64,000 nt of DNA. It comes from Streptomonospora nanhaiensis. Its GTDB lineage: Bacteria > Actinomycetota > Actinomycetes > Streptosporangiales > Streptosporangiaceae. The notes beneath the pieces are model-generated. The model was not told the origin of the DNA. It searched no databases and worked only from the letters and a program-made list of their open reading frames with translations. This document shows, in pieces, positions 31,937-40,822 of this stretch. The first letter of the stretch is position 1, and each line of letters begins with the position of its first letter. The translations under genes and the position numbers were made by a program. The DNA lies in contig NZ_CP113264.1 of the NCBI RefSeq assembly GCF_026642255.1, positions 2,914,001 through 2,978,000 on the forward strand, read 5' to 3'.

Positions 31937-32350
31937 TCAGCCGCAGTTGGTGGCGATCCTCGTGACCTGGTGGCCGTTGATGGTGCCCGTCCAGTCCATG
32001 CAGGTGTCGCTCCCGTGTACGTAGACCGGGCCGGCGTAGGTGGTGAAGTCGCCCGAGTCGTACCTGGCCGAGCTCTCGTCGCCGGTCCTGCGCAGGCCGA
32101 CGAGCATGGGCAGTGCGGCGCCCGGGTTGTTGCGGATGGTGACCGCGCAGTTGTAGCCGTTGGAGTTGTTGTAGGTGAGGAAGAGGGTGCCCTGGTTGTT
32201 GGGCACCTGGGCAGAGTTGACGACGTTGTAGCCCGTTCCGCAGGCGCCGTTGTAGGCGGCGGCGGAGGCGGGGGCCGCGGCGATCGCGCCGCCGGCCAGG
32301 AGCGCGAGGGTGGCGGTGGCGGTGGCGAGGCTTTTCCTGAGCAGTCGCAC
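31937..32350 (-). CDS. SapA-like secreted protein, full-length copy
   Basis: 137 residues: signal peptide (cleavage near ASA/AAYN, about 31), then YNGACGTGYNVVNSAQVP, GTLFLTYNNSNGYNCAVTI, the YDSGDFTTYAGPVYVHGSDT block and a final TNCG; four cysteines for two disulfides. It matches Streptomyces SapA-like proteins, exported and found on spores. Upstream of the degenerate copy by 80 bases, same strand. GTG start, since the signal peptide begins there. Confidence 0.85.
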   Translation of the reverse strand: MRLLRKSLATATATLALLAGGAIAAAPASAAAYNGACGTGYNVVNSAQVPNNQGTLFLTYNNSNGYNCAVTIRNNPGAALPMLVGLRRTGDESSARYDSGDFTTYAGPVYVHGSDTCMDWTGTINGHQVTRIATNCG

Positions 32351-32486
32351 GGGGGGATCCGTTCGTTCGGTGGTTGGGCCCCTCAAGCTTGACGGGTTCT
32401 CCCGGAAACGTCCTTGGCCGGGAGTGACCACTTTCTTGATCCTCGGTCCACTGACACGGGCCCGTTCTCGCGAAGGCCCGAGGCGC

Positions 32487-33149
32487 TCACTCGTCCCGGA
32501 CGGAGATCCCCGTGCTCGCGGCGAGGGCGGGGGCGAGCGCGATCAGCTGGCCCCGGGTGACGATCGCGCCGGCCAGGGACTCGAAGCCCGACGTCAGGTC
32601 GAGGTCGACCGCCCCGCGCAGGTCCACCTCGCGCAGCTTCGCCTTGGCCAGGTGCACCTTCCGCAGGCTGGAGCCGGGGAAGGAGACCCGGGACAGGGAC
32701 GCCCCGCCGAAGTCCACGTCGGTGAGGACGCAGTCCTCGAACACCACGTCGTCCATGCGCGAGGCCCTGAAGTTCACCCCGTCGAGCTTGCAGGAGGAGA
32801 AGACCACGCGCCGGACCTCGCAGTCGAAGGAGGCGGCGCCGGCGAACACGCTGTCCACGATGCTGCTGTCGAGCCAGACGGACTCCGCGATGTCGGTGCC
32901 GGTCACGCGCACCGTGTGCAGCCACACGTCGGTGAACCTGCACCGGCGCAGGCTCCCGCCGCTCCACCGGGCGGAGGTGAAGGCGCTCTCGATGAACCGG
33001 GCGCCGGTGAGGTGGACCCGGTCGAACCCGCCGCCGTCGAAGTGGACGCCCTCGTGGGGGTCGTCGTGCAGCTGCTCCATGCTGAAGGGGCGCAGGTCCT
33101 CGGCGTAGGGCAGGTCCGAGATCTCGGTGGGGACGGGGCGACCGGACAC
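32487..33149 (-). CDS. Pentapeptide-repeat protein
   Basis: 220 residues. From about 35 to 175 the A(D/N)Lxx-type repeats run: GVHFDGGGFDRVHLTGARFI, then FTSARWSGGSLRRC and FTDVWLHTVRVTGTDIAESV. Others follow, giving a right-handed quadrilateral beta helix. Such proteins can mimic DNA and protect gyrase (Qnr, MfpA), but this one lacks the long intact run of loop-free coils needed to call that. GTG start with AGGAGAGGA upstream. It stands alone. Confidence 0.82.
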   Translation of the reverse strand: MSGRPVPTEISDLPYAEDLRPFSMEQLHDDPHEGVHFDGGGFDRVHLTGARFIESAFTSARWSGGSLRRCRFTDVWLHTVRVTGTDIAESVWLDSSIVDSVFAGAASFDCEVRRVVFSSCKLDGVNFRASRMDDVVFEDCVLTDVDFGGASLSRVSFPGSSLRKVHLAKAKLREVDLRGAVDLDLTSGFESLAGAIVTRGQLIALAPALAASTGISVRDE

Positions 33150-33463
33150 GGGGTCCTCTCCTGGAGCGGCCCCTGGCGGGCCGCGGGGTGGACACGGGCG
33201 CGAGGCGGGTTCGCACCCGACGCCACCGCGGTCTCCTGACCAGTGGAACCTACCACCGCGTCGAGCGGCGCCCCGGCCGGTCCGCCACGAGAGGTCGGGG
33301 CGCCGACCGCGCCACCGGCCCCCGCCTGCCGAGGGCGGACGGAAGCAGGAGCACACGGTGCTCGCCGAGGCGGGGCCGGCCCGCGGGGTGGTTTACTCGG
33401 CCGGACGACAGACATCGCGGAGCGGGCGGCCCCGGCTCCGCGGCGAGTGAAGGCGAGAAGGGC
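33150..33463. other. Divergent intergenic region, 314 bases
   Basis: It separates the pentapeptide gene and the ene-reductase gene, so it must hold both promoters. I see no convincing -35/-10 pair or operator. No supported ORF. Confidence 0.4.
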
Positions 33464-34537
33464 ATGCCCACGGCGTTCGACCCCCACGAGCTGGCCGGTA
33501 CCAAGGTGAGGAACCGGATCGTGATGGCGCCCATGACGCGCAGCCGCGCCCGGGAGCCGGAGCGGATCCCGACGGCGCTGACCGCCCGGTACTACGCCCA
33601 GCGCGCGGGCGCCGGCCTGATCGTCACCGAGGGCACCCAGCCCTCGGCCGTCGGTCAGGGGTACACCAACACCCCCGGGCTGCACTCGGCCGAGCAGGTC
33701 CGGGCGTGGAGAGCGGTGACCGACGCGGTCCACGCCGAGGGCGGGGTGATCTTCGCCCAGCTGATGCACACCGGCCGGATCGGGCACCCCGACGTGCTGC
33801 CCGACGGCCTGGCGCCGGTGGGGCCCTCCGCGGTCAGGGCGCGGGGGAAGGTCTACACCCACCAGGGGGCGGCGGAGTTCGTCACCCCCCGGGAGCTGAC
33901 CGACGAGGAGGTCCACCGGACGGTCCGGGACTTCGCCGACGCGGCGCGCAACGCGATCGACGCCGGGTTCGACGGGGTCGAGGTCCACGGCGCCAACGGG
34001 TACCTGCTCCACCAGTTCCTGTCGGTCAACGCCAACCTCCGCACGGACCGGTGGGGCGGCTCCGTCGAGAACCGGATCCGGCTCCCCCTGGAGGTCGCCC
34101 GGGCGGTGGCCGGGGCGATCGGCCCGCACCGCACCGGCATCCGCCTCTCGCCCGGCGGCACGTTCAACGACATCACCGACGACGCGGACCTGGCCGGGAC
34201 CTACCTGCCCCTGGTGAACGGGCTGGCCGAGCTGGACCTGGCCTACCTGCACCTGGCGGAGCAGGCCGACCGCGCGCTCACCGACCGGCTGCGCGCCGCG
34301 TGGCCGAACACGTTCATCCTCAACCCCGCCACCGGCTCCGGCGTCCCGACCGGTCCGGACGCGGTCGACCTGGTGGCGGACGGCACCGCGGACCTGGTCT
34401 CCTTCGGGGCCCTGTTCCTGGCCAACCCCGACCTGCCCGCGCGCCTGGCCGCCGACGGGCCCTTCAACGCCCCGGACCGGGCCACCTTCTACTCCGGCGG
34501 CGAGCGGGGCTACACCGACTACCCGGCCCTGGACTGA
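33464..34537 (+). CDS. Old yellow enzyme-type ene-reductase
   Basis: 357 residues. NRIVMAPMTRSRA (17-29) and the FMN-side HGANGYLLHQFL (about 174-185) with NLRTDRWGGSVENR after it are typical of OYE class I alkene reductases, with HPDVLPDG and a late FGALFLANPDLPARL. They reduce activated C=C bonds or nitrate esters with NADPH. The enzyme is different in class from the YqjM-like one at 62650. It leads a probable two-gene unit with the deazaflavin-type oxidoreductase. Confidence 0.92.
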   Translation: MPTAFDPHELAGTKVRNRIVMAPMTRSRAREPERIPTALTARYYAQRAGAGLIVTEGTQPSAVGQGYTNTPGLHSAEQVRAWRAVTDAVHAEGGVIFAQLMHTGRIGHPDVLPDGLAPVGPSAVRARGKVYTHQGAAEFVTPRELTDEEVHRTVRDFADAARNAIDAGFDGVEVHGANGYLLHQFLSVNANLRTDRWGGSVENRIRLPLEVARAVAGAIGPHRTGIRLSPGGTFNDITDDADLAGTYLPLVNGLAELDLAYLHLAEQADRALTDRLRAAWPNTFILNPATGSGVPTGPDAVDLVADGTADLVSFGALFLANPDLPARLAADGPFNAPDRATFYSGGERGYTDYPALD

Positions 34538-34618
34538 GACCGCCCCGCCGCCGTCCGGCGGCCCGTCCCGCGACGTCGGCCCGCCGACACCGCGACGACA
34601 CAACGAGAAGGAGTCACC

Positions 34619-35089
34619 TTGAGCTTCGACACACCCGAGGGCACCCGCGGCGCCCAGCTGCCGCCCGCCGAGCAGATGCGGCGGATGAACGAGGACGTGA
34701 TCGCCGACATCCGCGCCGGCGGCAGCGGACCGGACGGGATGAACGCGCTCGTCCTGGTCACCGTCGGCCGCAAGAGCGGGCAGGAGCGGCAGACTCCGGT
34801 GGCCTACTTCCCCCTGGACGGGGACTCCTATGCGATTGTGGCCTCCGCCGCCGGGGCGGCCAGGCACCCGGTCTGGTACCGCAACCTGGCCGCCGCCCCC
34901 GACCGGGTGCGCGTGGTCGTCGCGGGGGAGGAGCTCGCCGTCACTGCCGAGGAGCTCGCCGGAAGCGAACGCGACCGCGTCTGGGCGAAGATCACCGCCG
35001 CCGCACCGGGGTTCGCGGAGTACGAGCGGGCCACCGACCGCACGATCCCCGTCATCCGCCTCCTCCCGAAGGGCCACGGCGAGGACTGA
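34619..35089 (+). CDS. Deazaflavin (F420)-dependent nitroreductase-family protein
   Basis: 156 residues of the split-barrel Ddn/FDOR-A type: NALVLVTVGRKSGQERQTPV (about 42-61) is the F420-binding start with its GRKSG loop, followed by ARHPVWYRNLAAAPDRVRV (about 79-97), which matches the family core. Members use reduced F420 to reduce quinones or nitro compounds. TTG start selected by AAGGAG six bases upstream. It follows the ene-reductase by 81 bases. Confidence 0.9.
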   Translation: MSFDTPEGTRGAQLPPAEQMRRMNEDVIADIRAGGSGPDGMNALVLVTVGRKSGQERQTPVAYFPLDGDSYAIVASAAGAARHPVWYRNLAAAPDRVRVVVAGEELAVTAEELAGSERDRVWAKITAAAPGFAEYERATDRTIPVIRLLPKGHGED

Positions 35090-35109
35090 GTCCCCGCCCT
35101 GCCCGACCC

Positions 35110-35142
35110 GGGAAGGACCCTGCCGACGGCGAGGGCCTTCCC
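35110..35142 (+). terminator. Terminator after deazaflavin oxidoreductase gene
   Basis: A stem of 7 + 4 bp (GGGAAGG/CCTTCCC and CCCT/AGGG) with one bulged base and a ten-base loop, 20 bases past the stop. Confidence 0.55.
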
Positions 35143-35190
35143 GGGGATCTCCGGGGCGGTCGCCACGTCGGCGGGGCCGGGCCCGCCCGG

Positions 35191-35871
35191 TCAGCGCGCG
35201 GGGGCCGCCCCCGGGCGCAGGGCCTCCATGGCCTGCCGGCCCAGGCTCTGCTCGATGTGCCCGCGCATGACCTCCTCGGCGGTCCCGCTCTGGCCGCCGA
35301 TCACCGCCTCCGCCAGCGCCCGGTGCTCACCGCGCACGCGCGCGTCCTCGGAGGCGGACCCGGCGCGGTGCCGCAGGGTGAACTGGCGGTAGCGGTCGGC
35401 CTTGTCCCACAGGCTGTCCAGGATGCCGATCATGGGCTCGTTGTGGGAGGCGCGGTACACGGCGCGGTGGAAGTCGCGGTGCGCGTTCAGCGCCTGGATG
35501 CCGGACGTGCCGGTCAGCGGGTCCAGGGCGTCCAGCGCGCGGCGGATCGCCTCGACGTCGGCGCCGGTGCGGCGCTGGGCCGCCCACCCGGCGGCCAGGG
35601 GGTCCACGTGCGAGCGGACCTCGTACAGGCTCTGCGCCTCCTCGAAGGACAGCTCCGTCACCCGCGCGTCCCGGTGCGTCTCCAGCGTCATGAGCCCCTC
35701 GGCGGCCAGGCGCTTGAGCGCCTCGCGCACGGGCGTGGTCGAGACGCCCAGTTCGGCCGCGATGCCCTCCTGGCTCAGCGCCGCCCCGGGGTGCAGCTCG
35801 TCGGCGAGGATGCGCTGCTTGATCTCCTCGTAGGCGTACTGGCTCTTGCTGAAAACCGGCTTCGTCGTCAC
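35191..35871 (-). CDS. GntR-family regulator, FCD subfamily
   Basis: 226 residues: winged helix (YEEIKQRILADELHPGAALS, then GIAAELGVSTTPVREALKRL) at about 10-75 and the all-helical FCD domain (about 85-215) with its metal/ligand His-containing LNAHRDFHRAVYRASHNEPM. FCD regulators sense organic acids such as citrate, lactate or malonate. GTG at 35871 is preferred; an ATG pair at 35925/35928 is closer to the operator but has no ribosome site. It is divergent from aconitase with a 14-bp palindrome between. Confidence 0.9.
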   Translation of the reverse strand: MTTKPVFSKSQYAYEEIKQRILADELHPGAALSQEGIAAELGVSTTPVREALKRLAAEGLMTLETHRDARVTELSFEEAQSLYEVRSHVDPLAAGWAAQRRTGADVEAIRRALDALDPLTGTSGIQALNAHRDFHRAVYRASHNEPMIGILDSLWDKADRYRQFTLRHRAGSASEDARVRGEHRALAEAVIGGQSGTAEEVMRGHIEQSLGRQAMEALRPGAAPAR

Positions 35872-35929
35872 GAACGTCGTCCTCCCTGAGGAGGCAGGAT
35901 ATCGGCCTCTCCTGACTTCTGACATCATG

Positions 35930-35943
35930 TAGCCTATAGGCTA
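35930..35943. promoter_or_regulatory. GntR/FCD operator candidate, TAGCCTATAGGCTA
   Basis: A perfect 14-bp palindrome directly before the aconitase ribosome site (AGGAGG) and 58 bases from the regulator's start. An 8-base match (TATAGGCT) recurs upstream of usp/tctC at 42296-42303. Confidence 0.7.
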
Positions 35944-35952
35944 GGAGGACTG

Positions 35953-38625
35953 ATGTCGATCGATTCACACCGCAGCCGCCGGAGGCTGGGGTCCGCGGCG
36001 GGCGGCGCGGAGTACTTCCACATCGGGGCGGTGCCGGGAACCGAACGGCTGCCCCTCGCGCACAAGATCATGCTGGAGAACCTCCTGCGCCACGAGGACG
36101 GCGACCTGGTCACCGGGGCCGACATCGCGGCAGTGGCGGAGGGGCGCACCGGCACCCACGAGATCGCCTTCCACCCCTCCAGGGTGTTCCTGCACGACAC
36201 CAACGGCGTGCCCGTCCTGACCGACCTGGCCGCGCTGCGCGACGCGGTCGCCGAACGCGGCGGGGACCCGGGTGCCGTCGACGGCGCTATCCCCGCCGAG
36301 CTGACGGTCGACCACTCGGTGTCCACCGACTTCTTCGCCCGCCCCGACGCCCCCCGCCTCAACGTCCGGCGCGAATACGAGCGCAACGCCGAGCGCTACC
36401 GGTTCCTCAAGTGGGGACAGCGGGCGCTGAGCACGCTCGAGGTGGTCCCGCCCGGCGCCGGCATCATGCACCAGATCAACGTCGAGCACCTGGCCCGCGT
36501 GGTCGAGGTGCGCGACGGCCTGGCCCTCCCCGACACCGTCGCCGGGACCGACTCCCACACCACCATGGTCAACGGGCTGGGCGTGCTGGCCTGGGGCGTG
36601 GGCGGCATCGAGGCCGAGGCGGCCGTGCTGGGCCAGCCGGTCTCCCTGCTCATCCCCCCGGTGGTCGGCGTGGAACTGGTCGGCGAGCTGCGGCCCGGCG
36701 TCACCGCGACCGACCTCGTGCTCACCGTCACCGAGAGGATGCGGCGCCTGGGCGTGGTCGGCAGCATCGTGGAGTTCTTCGGCGCCGGGGTCGGCGCCAC
36801 CGGCGTCGCCACGCGGTGCACCCTGGCCAACATGAGCCCGGAGTTCGGCTCGACCGCCGCGCTCTTCCCCGTCGACGACCGCACCCTGGAGTTCCTGCGC
36901 CTGACCGGGCGCCGCGAGGACCACGTGCGGCTGGTGGAGGCCTACGCCAAGGAGCAGGGCCTGTGGCACGACCCCGACCGCAGGCCGTGCTTCGACCGGA
37001 CCCTCGTCGTCGACCTGGACGGGATCACCCCGAGCCTGGCCGGACCGCGCAGACCGCAGGACCGGGTCGAGCTGGCCGGGACCGGCGAGGCGGTGCGCGC
37101 CGCCCTCGCCGAGCTGGGCCGTGCCGAGGAGCCCGCGCCCGCCGAGGGGCCCGACGCGTCCGGGCCGCGCGACGGCGCCGTCGCCATCGCCGCCATCACC
37201 TCGTGCACCAATACCTCCAACCCCGCCGTCATGGTCGCCGCCGGCCTCCTCGCCCGCAACGCCGTCCGGCGCGGACTGGGCGTCGCACCGTGGGTCAAGA
37301 CCAGCCTGGCCCCCGGCTCCCGCGTGGTCGTGGACTACCTGGAGCGCGCCGGCCTGATGCGCGACCTGGAGAAGCTGGGGTTCGGCCTGGTCGGGTACGG
37401 GTGCATGACGTGCATCGGCAACTCCGGGCCGCTGGCGCCCGGGGCGGCGGCCGCCGTCGAGGACAGGGGGCTGGTGGCCGCCTCGGTGACCTCGGGCAAC
37501 CGCAACTTCGACGGCCGCGTCAACAACGACGTCTCCCTGAACTTCCTCGCCTCGCCCCCGCTCGTGGTCGCCTTCGCCCTGGCGGGGACCACCCGCGTCG
37601 ACCTCACCGCCGACCCGCTCGGCACCGGCCCGGACGGCGAGCCGGTCATGCTGGCCGACCTGTGGCCCACCGAGGCCGAGATCGAAGAGGTGGTCTCCGC
37701 CGGCATCGAACCGTCGATGTACACCGAGGTCTACGGCACCCTCTTCGACGGCGACGAGAACTGGCGGGGGCTCACCGCGCCCGGGGGCGCCCGGTTCGAC
37801 TGGGACCCCGACTCCGTGTACCTGCAGCGCCCCCCGTTCCTGGAACTGGCGGCGGAGCGGGGCGCGGAGGGGGCGCACGGCGACATCGTGGGCGCCCGCG
37901 CCCTCCAGGTCCTCGGTGACTCCGTCACCACCGACCACCTCTGCCCGGCCGGGCGCATCCCCGCCGACAGCCCCGCCGGACGGTTCCTCCGCGAGCGCGG
38001 CGTGGAGGCGCCCGACCTCAACACCTACGCCTCGCGCAGGGGCAACTGGCAGGTGATGAAACTCGGCGGCCTGGCCAACCCCCGGCTCCGCAACGCGATG
38101 ACCCCCGGCCTGCCGGGCGGCAGCGCCGTCGATCTCGGCCCCGACGGCGACGAGCGCACGGTCGGCGAGGTCCACGCCGTCGCCGACCGCCACCGCGACC
38201 GCGGGCAGCCGATGCTGATCATCGCCGGCCGGGAGTACGGCACGGGCTCCTCCCGGGACTGGGCCGCCAAGGTCACCTCGCTCCTGGGCGTGCGCGCGGT
38301 CATCGCCGAGTCCTTCGAGCGCATCCACCGCTCCAACCTGGTGGGCATGGGCGTGCTCGCCCTCCAGTTCGAGGACGGCGACAGCGCCGGGAGCCTCGGG
38401 CTGACGGGGGAGGAGGAGTACGCCGTCACGGGGCTGGAGGGCCGCGACGAGGTCCCCGAGCGCCTGTCCGTCACCGCCCGCCACCTGCGCACGGGCCGGG
38501 TCACCGAGTTCACCGTGCGGGCCCGGGTGGACACCTCCCGCGAACAGCTCTACTACCGCCACGGCGGGCTGCTGCCCTACATCCTGCACCGGGCGCTGTC
38601 GGAGCCGGGGCGGGCCCGGGACTGA
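35953..38625 (+). CDS. Aconitate hydratase (AcnA/IRP type)
   Basis: 890 residues, full-length aconitase. The Fe-S ligands are Cys418 (ITSCTNTSNP), Cys484 and Cys487 (GYGCMTCIGNSG). SRDWAAKVTSLLGVRAVIAE and the substrate loop ALQVLGDSVTTDHLCPAGRI near the C-terminal swivel domain are intact. It converts citrate to isocitrate through cis-aconitate in the cytoplasm. Its neighbours are a GntR/FCD regulator and a citrate-type TctCBA importer, so it may serve uptake of citrate or another tricarboxylate and not be the main TCA enzyme. AGGAGG is four to six bases before the ATG. Confidence 0.93.
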   Translation: MSIDSHRSRRRLGSAAGGAEYFHIGAVPGTERLPLAHKIMLENLLRHEDGDLVTGADIAAVAEGRTGTHEIAFHPSRVFLHDTNGVPVLTDLAALRDAVAERGGDPGAVDGAIPAELTVDHSVSTDFFARPDAPRLNVRREYERNAERYRFLKWGQRALSTLEVVPPGAGIMHQINVEHLARVVEVRDGLALPDTVAGTDSHTTMVNGLGVLAWGVGGIEAEAAVLGQPVSLLIPPVVGVELVGELRPGVTATDLVLTVTERMRRLGVVGSIVEFFGAGVGATGVATRCTLANMSPEFGSTAALFPVDDRTLEFLRLTGRREDHVRLVEAYAKEQGLWHDPDRRPCFDRTLVVDLDGITPSLAGPRRPQDRVELAGTGEAVRAALAELGRAEEPAPAEGPDASGPRDGAVAIAAITSCTNTSNPAVMVAAGLLARNAVRRGLGVAPWVKTSLAPGSRVVVDYLERAGLMRDLEKLGFGLVGYGCMTCIGNSGPLAPGAAAAVEDRGLVAASVTSGNRNFDGRVNNDVSLNFLASPPLVVAFALAGTTRVDLTADPLGTGPDGEPVMLADLWPTEAEIEEVVSAGIEPSMYTEVYGTLFDGDENWRGLTAPGGARFDWDPDSVYLQRPPFLELAAERGAEGAHGDIVGARALQVLGDSVTTDHLCPAGRIPADSPAGRFLRERGVEAPDLNTYASRRGNWQVMKLGGLANPRLRNAMTPGLPGGSAVDLGPDGDERTVGEVHAVADRHRDRGQPMLIIAGREYGTGSSRDWAAKVTSLLGVRAVIAESFERIHRSNLVGMGVLALQFEDGDSAGSLGLTGEEEYAVTGLEGRDEVPERLSVTARHLRTGRVTEFTVRARVDTSREQLYYRHGGLLPYILHRALSEPGRARD

Positions 38626-38649
38626 TCCGACCGGGTGTCGCACGGCGAA

Positions 38650-38680
38650 GGGCCGGCCGGGAGTCCCTCCCGGCCGGCCC
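38650..38680. terminator. Bidirectional terminator between aconitase and tctA
   Basis: A 14-bp GC stem with a three-base loop, 25 bases after the aconitase stop and 20 before the tctA stop. Confidence 0.8.
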
Positions 38681-38700
38681 CTCCGTGTCGGAGCGCCGGG

Positions 38701-40257
38701 TCAGCTCCGCGCCCGCGGGACCTCTCCGCAGTCCGCGGGGTCCTCCGCGGCGGGTTCGCCGGCGGGCGCGGCGGGGCGCAGCCGCCGCCACGCGGTCCAG
38801 ACGAGCCCGAGCAGGAGCAGGCCGTAGAGCGCGACGGTGATCGGGCTCCCGACCAGGATGAGCGGGTCGTTGCCGGAGTTGGCCATCGCGTCGCGCAGCG
38901 AGTACTCCGCCAGCGGGCCCAGGATCACCGCGATGAGCACCGGGGCCAGGGGCACCCCCGTGCGCCGCATGGCGAACGCCAGGACGCCGAGGAGGCACAT
39001 GAGCACCAGGTCCGTCTTGCTCGCGCCCGTGGCGTAGACCCCGAGGCAGGCGAAGACCGTGATGCCCGCGTAGAGGTAGGACTGGGGGAGCAGCAGCAGC
39101 TTCGCCCACAGCGGCGCGAACGGCAGGTTGATGACCAGCAGCACGACCGTGGCCAGGAGCAGGCCCGCCAGGAGGGCCCACACGATGTCGCCGTTGCGCT
39201 CGAACAGCAGGGGGCCGGGCTGCATGCCGTACTGCTGGAAGGCGGCCAGCAGCACGGCCGCGGTGGCCGAGGTCGGCAGGCCCAGCGACAGCAGCGCCCC
39301 CATCGCGCTCCCCGCCGTCGCGTTGCCCGCGGCCTCCGGGGCCGCCACGCCCTGGATCGCCCCCTTGCCGAACATCGGCTTGCGGCGGCGCTTGTCCAGC
39401 TGGCGCTCGGCGCTGTAGGCGAGGAAGGTGGGGACCTCCGCGCCCCCCGCCGGGATGATGCCGAAGGGGATGCCGATGCCGGCGCCCCGCAGCCACGCGG
39501 GCAGCGCCGCCCGGAACTCCCTGCCCGACAGCCAGGGCCGTCCCGCGGAGGGGACGATCTCGTGCGCGCCGCGGTGGCCCACGCGCCCGGCCGCGTACAG
39601 CACCTCGCCGACGGCCAGCACGGCCACGGTGATGACGACGACGCTGATCCCGTCGAAGAGCGCCGGCATCCCGAAGGTGAAGCGCGCGGTGCCCGTCGAC
39701 TGGTCCGTGCCAACCAGGGCGAGCCCCAGGCCGAACGCCAGGGCGGCCAGGCCCTTGAGGGGCGACTCCGAGACCACGGCGGAGATCGCCACGAACGCGA
39801 AGACGGCCAGCGCGAAGTACTCGCCGGGGCCGAACTTGGTCGCCAGGTCGGCCATGGAGGGCGCGAAGAAGACGACCAGCACGGTGGCGAGGATGCCTCC
39901 GGTGAACGCGCCGATGGCGGAGGTGGCGAGCGCCTGCGGGGCCCGCCCCGACCGCGCCATCCTGTGGCCCTCGAAGGTGGTGGCGATCGCGGTGCTGTTG
40001 CCCGGGGTGTTCATCAGGATGCCCGCGGTGGAGTCGCCGAACAGGCCGCCGAAGTAGACGCCGCTGAACATGATGAGCGCGGCCAGCGGGTCGAGCGTGA
40101 ACGTCATCGGCAGCAGCAGGGCCACGGCCATGGCCGATCCCAGGCCGGGCATGACGCCCACCGCCGTGCCCAGGAACGCGCCGAGGGTGATCCAGAGGAG
40201 GTTCATGGGGGTGAGGACGGCGCCGAACCCGCCGATGAGGTGCGTCAGCTGCTCCAT
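38701..40257 (-). CDS. tctA: Tripartite tricarboxylate transporter, large membrane subunit TctA
   Basis: 518 residues, about twelve membrane helices. The family's [13 protein letters not shown] segment (about 33-45) and [20 protein letters not shown] (about 71-90) are the marks of TctA, with a paired second-half copy [17 protein letters not shown] (about 276-292). TctA carries the substrate with Na+ gradient energy after TctC delivers it. Third gene of usp-tctC-tctB-tctA, one base after tctB. Confidence 0.95.
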   Translation of the reverse strand: MEQLTHLIGGFGAVLTPMNLLWITLGAFLGTAVGVMPGLGSAMAVALLLPMTFTLDPLAALIMFSGVYFGGLFGDSTAGILMNTPGNSTAIATTFEGHRMARSGRAPQALATSAIGAFTGGILATVLVVFFAPSMADLATKFGPGEYFALAVFAFVAISAVVSESPLKGLAALAFGLGLALVGTDQSTGTARFTFGMPALFDGISVVVITVAVLAVGEVLYAAGRVGHRGAHEIVPSAGRPWLSGREFRAALPAWLRGAGIGIPFGIIPAGGAEVPTFLAYSAERQLDKRRRKPMFGKGAIQGVAAPEAAGNATAGSAMGALLSLGLPTSATAAVLLAAFQQYGMQPGPLLFERNGDIVWALLAGLLLATVVLLVINLPFAPLWAKLLLLPQSYLYAGITVFACLGVYATGASKTDLVLMCLLGVLAFAMRRTGVPLAPVLIAVILGPLAEYSLRDAMANSGNDPLILVGSPITVALYGLLLLGLVWTAWRRLRPAAPAGEPAAEDPADCGEVPRARS

Positions 40258-40258
40258 G

Positions 40259-40798
40259 TCACAGACCCCCCAGCACGCCGGAGGGCAGGTTCAGGCCGAG
40301 CATGCCGCTGAACACGATCTGGACGGTCGCGGCCATGACGAAGCCGACGGTCAGGCTGCGCAGGAGGTTCCGGTTGCCCAGCCCCGTCGCCACGGCCGTG
40401 AACATCAGCGTCGCCATGAGGAGCCAGCCCACGATGTCGATGAGGCCGCTGAAGGCGGCGATGCCGAGCAGGACCAGGCCGACGGCGCGCCAGTTGGTGC
40501 GCTCCTCCGCGGCCAGGGCGGCGCGGCGCCCGGGGGAGCGGCGCAGCGCCGCGACGATCAGCAGGAGGCCGATGACGGCGGCGAGCGCGGCCACGAACCA
40601 GCCGAACCCCTGGGGGCCGAGCAGGCCGCCGTCGCCGATGACGTCCATCCCCGCGTTGCCCGCGGCGAGCGTGCCCGCCATGGCCAGCAGGAGGCCGCCG
40701 ATGACCAGTTCGCCGCGGCCGTCCCAGAAGGACGGTGTCCGCGGCGGGGCCTCCGCCGGGTCGGCGGCCGAGCCGCTGTCGAGGTCTGTGTGTGACAT
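40259..40798 (-). CDS. tctB: Tripartite tricarboxylate transporter, small membrane subunit TctB
   Basis: 179 residues, four membrane helices, DUF1468 pattern (ELVIGGLLLAMAGTLAAGNA at the start, later GLVLLGIAAFSGLIDIVGWL). Small subunits are poorly conserved, so the assignment rests on position between tctC and tctA and on size. ATG at 40798. Confidence 0.93.
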   Translation of the reverse strand: MSHTDLDSGSAADPAEAPPRTPSFWDGRGELVIGGLLLAMAGTLAAGNAGMDVIGDGGLLGPQGFGWFVAALAAVIGLLLIVAALRRSPGRRAALAAEERTNWRAVGLVLLGIAAFSGLIDIVGWLLMATLMFTAVATGLGNRNLLRSLTVGFVMAATVQIVFSGMLGLNLPSGVLGGL

Positions 40799-40822
40799 GT
40801 TCTCTCCGTGAAGTCCTCGGGC

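Noticed and set aside
32487..33149. Pentapeptide-repeat protein as a quinolone-resistance (Qnr/MfpA) gene
   Set aside because: Repeats are imperfect and there is no gyrase-linked context; the fold alone does not show this function.
35965..38643. An 892-codon open frame on the minus strand opposite aconitase
   Set aside because: It mirrors the codon positions of a clearly real aconitase gene in a very GC-rich sequence; no domain or ribosome site is seen.
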